From: Pleomorphomonas carboxyditropha
Lineage (GTDB): Bacteria; Pseudomonadota; Alphaproteobacteria; Rhizobiales; Pleomorphomonadaceae
Assembly (NCBI RefSeq): GCF_002770725.1
Contig: NZ_NQVN01000008.1
Location: 1 to 64,000 of the forward strand
Length of the DNA: 64,000 bases
Direction of reading: 5' to 3'
Shown piece after piece: positions 63,816 through 64,000 of the stretch. Under the pieces are notes generated by a model. It was not told where the DNA came from, did not search any database, and saw only the letters and a list, made by a program, of their open reading frames with translations. The position numbers and the translations under genes are program-made. Position 1 is the first letter of the stretch. The number at the start of each line of letters is the position of its first letter.

Positions 63816-64000
63816 CCGCACCTTCTGGAATCGGTTCGCAGCACCAAGGCCGCCGCCGATCCGCATCATCGACGGGCGCCACACTATCATCGTTCCGCCA
63901 AGACGCAACGCCAACCGTTAAAGAGCGTTAACGAGTTTGAAGAAATGCGGTTAACGAACCGGTAACCATCAGCGGGCGGGCGCGACGGGCGAATCGCCGG

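Overview
The window is GC-rich and densely coded, with short intergenic regions. It reads as chromosome of an alphaproteobacterium of the Hyphomicrobiales (Rhizobiales) type. The grounds are a complete PhyR/NepR/EcfG general stress response with perfect GGAAC-N16-CGTT promoters, a rhizobial-style RhaRSTPQK rhamnose transporter/kinase set, alphaproteobacterial neighbours around tpiA, ppiD, trpDC, moaC and moeA, and GC-rich mosaic intergenic repeats. I cannot name the genus. No rRNA, tRNA, CRISPR array, insertion sequence or prophage was seen.

Layout. 1-2.6 kb: left-truncated polyol/sugar catabolic operon (isomerase fragment, Gfo/Idh/MocA dehydrogenase, periplasmic binding protein) behind paired LacI-type operators. 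2.6-6.1 kb: a glycine-rich membrane protein and the metQNI methionine importer. 6.5-10.8 kb: an RND efflux pair without an outer-membrane factor. 11-14.6 kb: an FtrABCD/P19-type iron uptake system with ftrD divergent from ftrABC and a Fur-like box between them. 14.6-25.8 kb: a stress and signalling island with microproteins, a zinc metallopeptidase, a CHASE3 kinase / receiver / REC-HWE kinase trio, DUF883 and DUF1328 proteins, an AI-2E family protein, ecfG-nepR, phyR and an HWE-like kinase with a degenerate ATP-binding domain. Five perfect EcfG promoters lie here.

25.7-44 kb: an L-rhamnose and rhamnoside island. RhaSTPQ imports L-rhamnose; RhaM, RhaA, RhaK and RhaD take it to DHAP and L-lactaldehyde; RhaR (DeoR) probably regulates. 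Next to it a LacI-controlled CUT1 ABC importer with a cytoplasmic GH78 alpha-L-rhamnosidase would take up rhamnosides and release rhamnose inside the cell. RhaA, RhaD and RhaM look enteric-like while transporter, kinase and regulator look rhizobial, so the pathway appears mosaic.

44-50 kb: a TetR-controlled HlyD plus two-ABC-2-permease exporter with no ATPase gene, and a Kef-type antiporter. 50-64 kb: mostly housekeeping genes: thiM behind a TPP riboswitch, moeA-moaC-dihydroorotase, tpiA, a YqhA-family protein, ppiD, trpDC, a glyoxalase-superfamily protein, fabI, an FAD-linked 2-hydroxyacid dehydrogenase and two hypothetical proteins.
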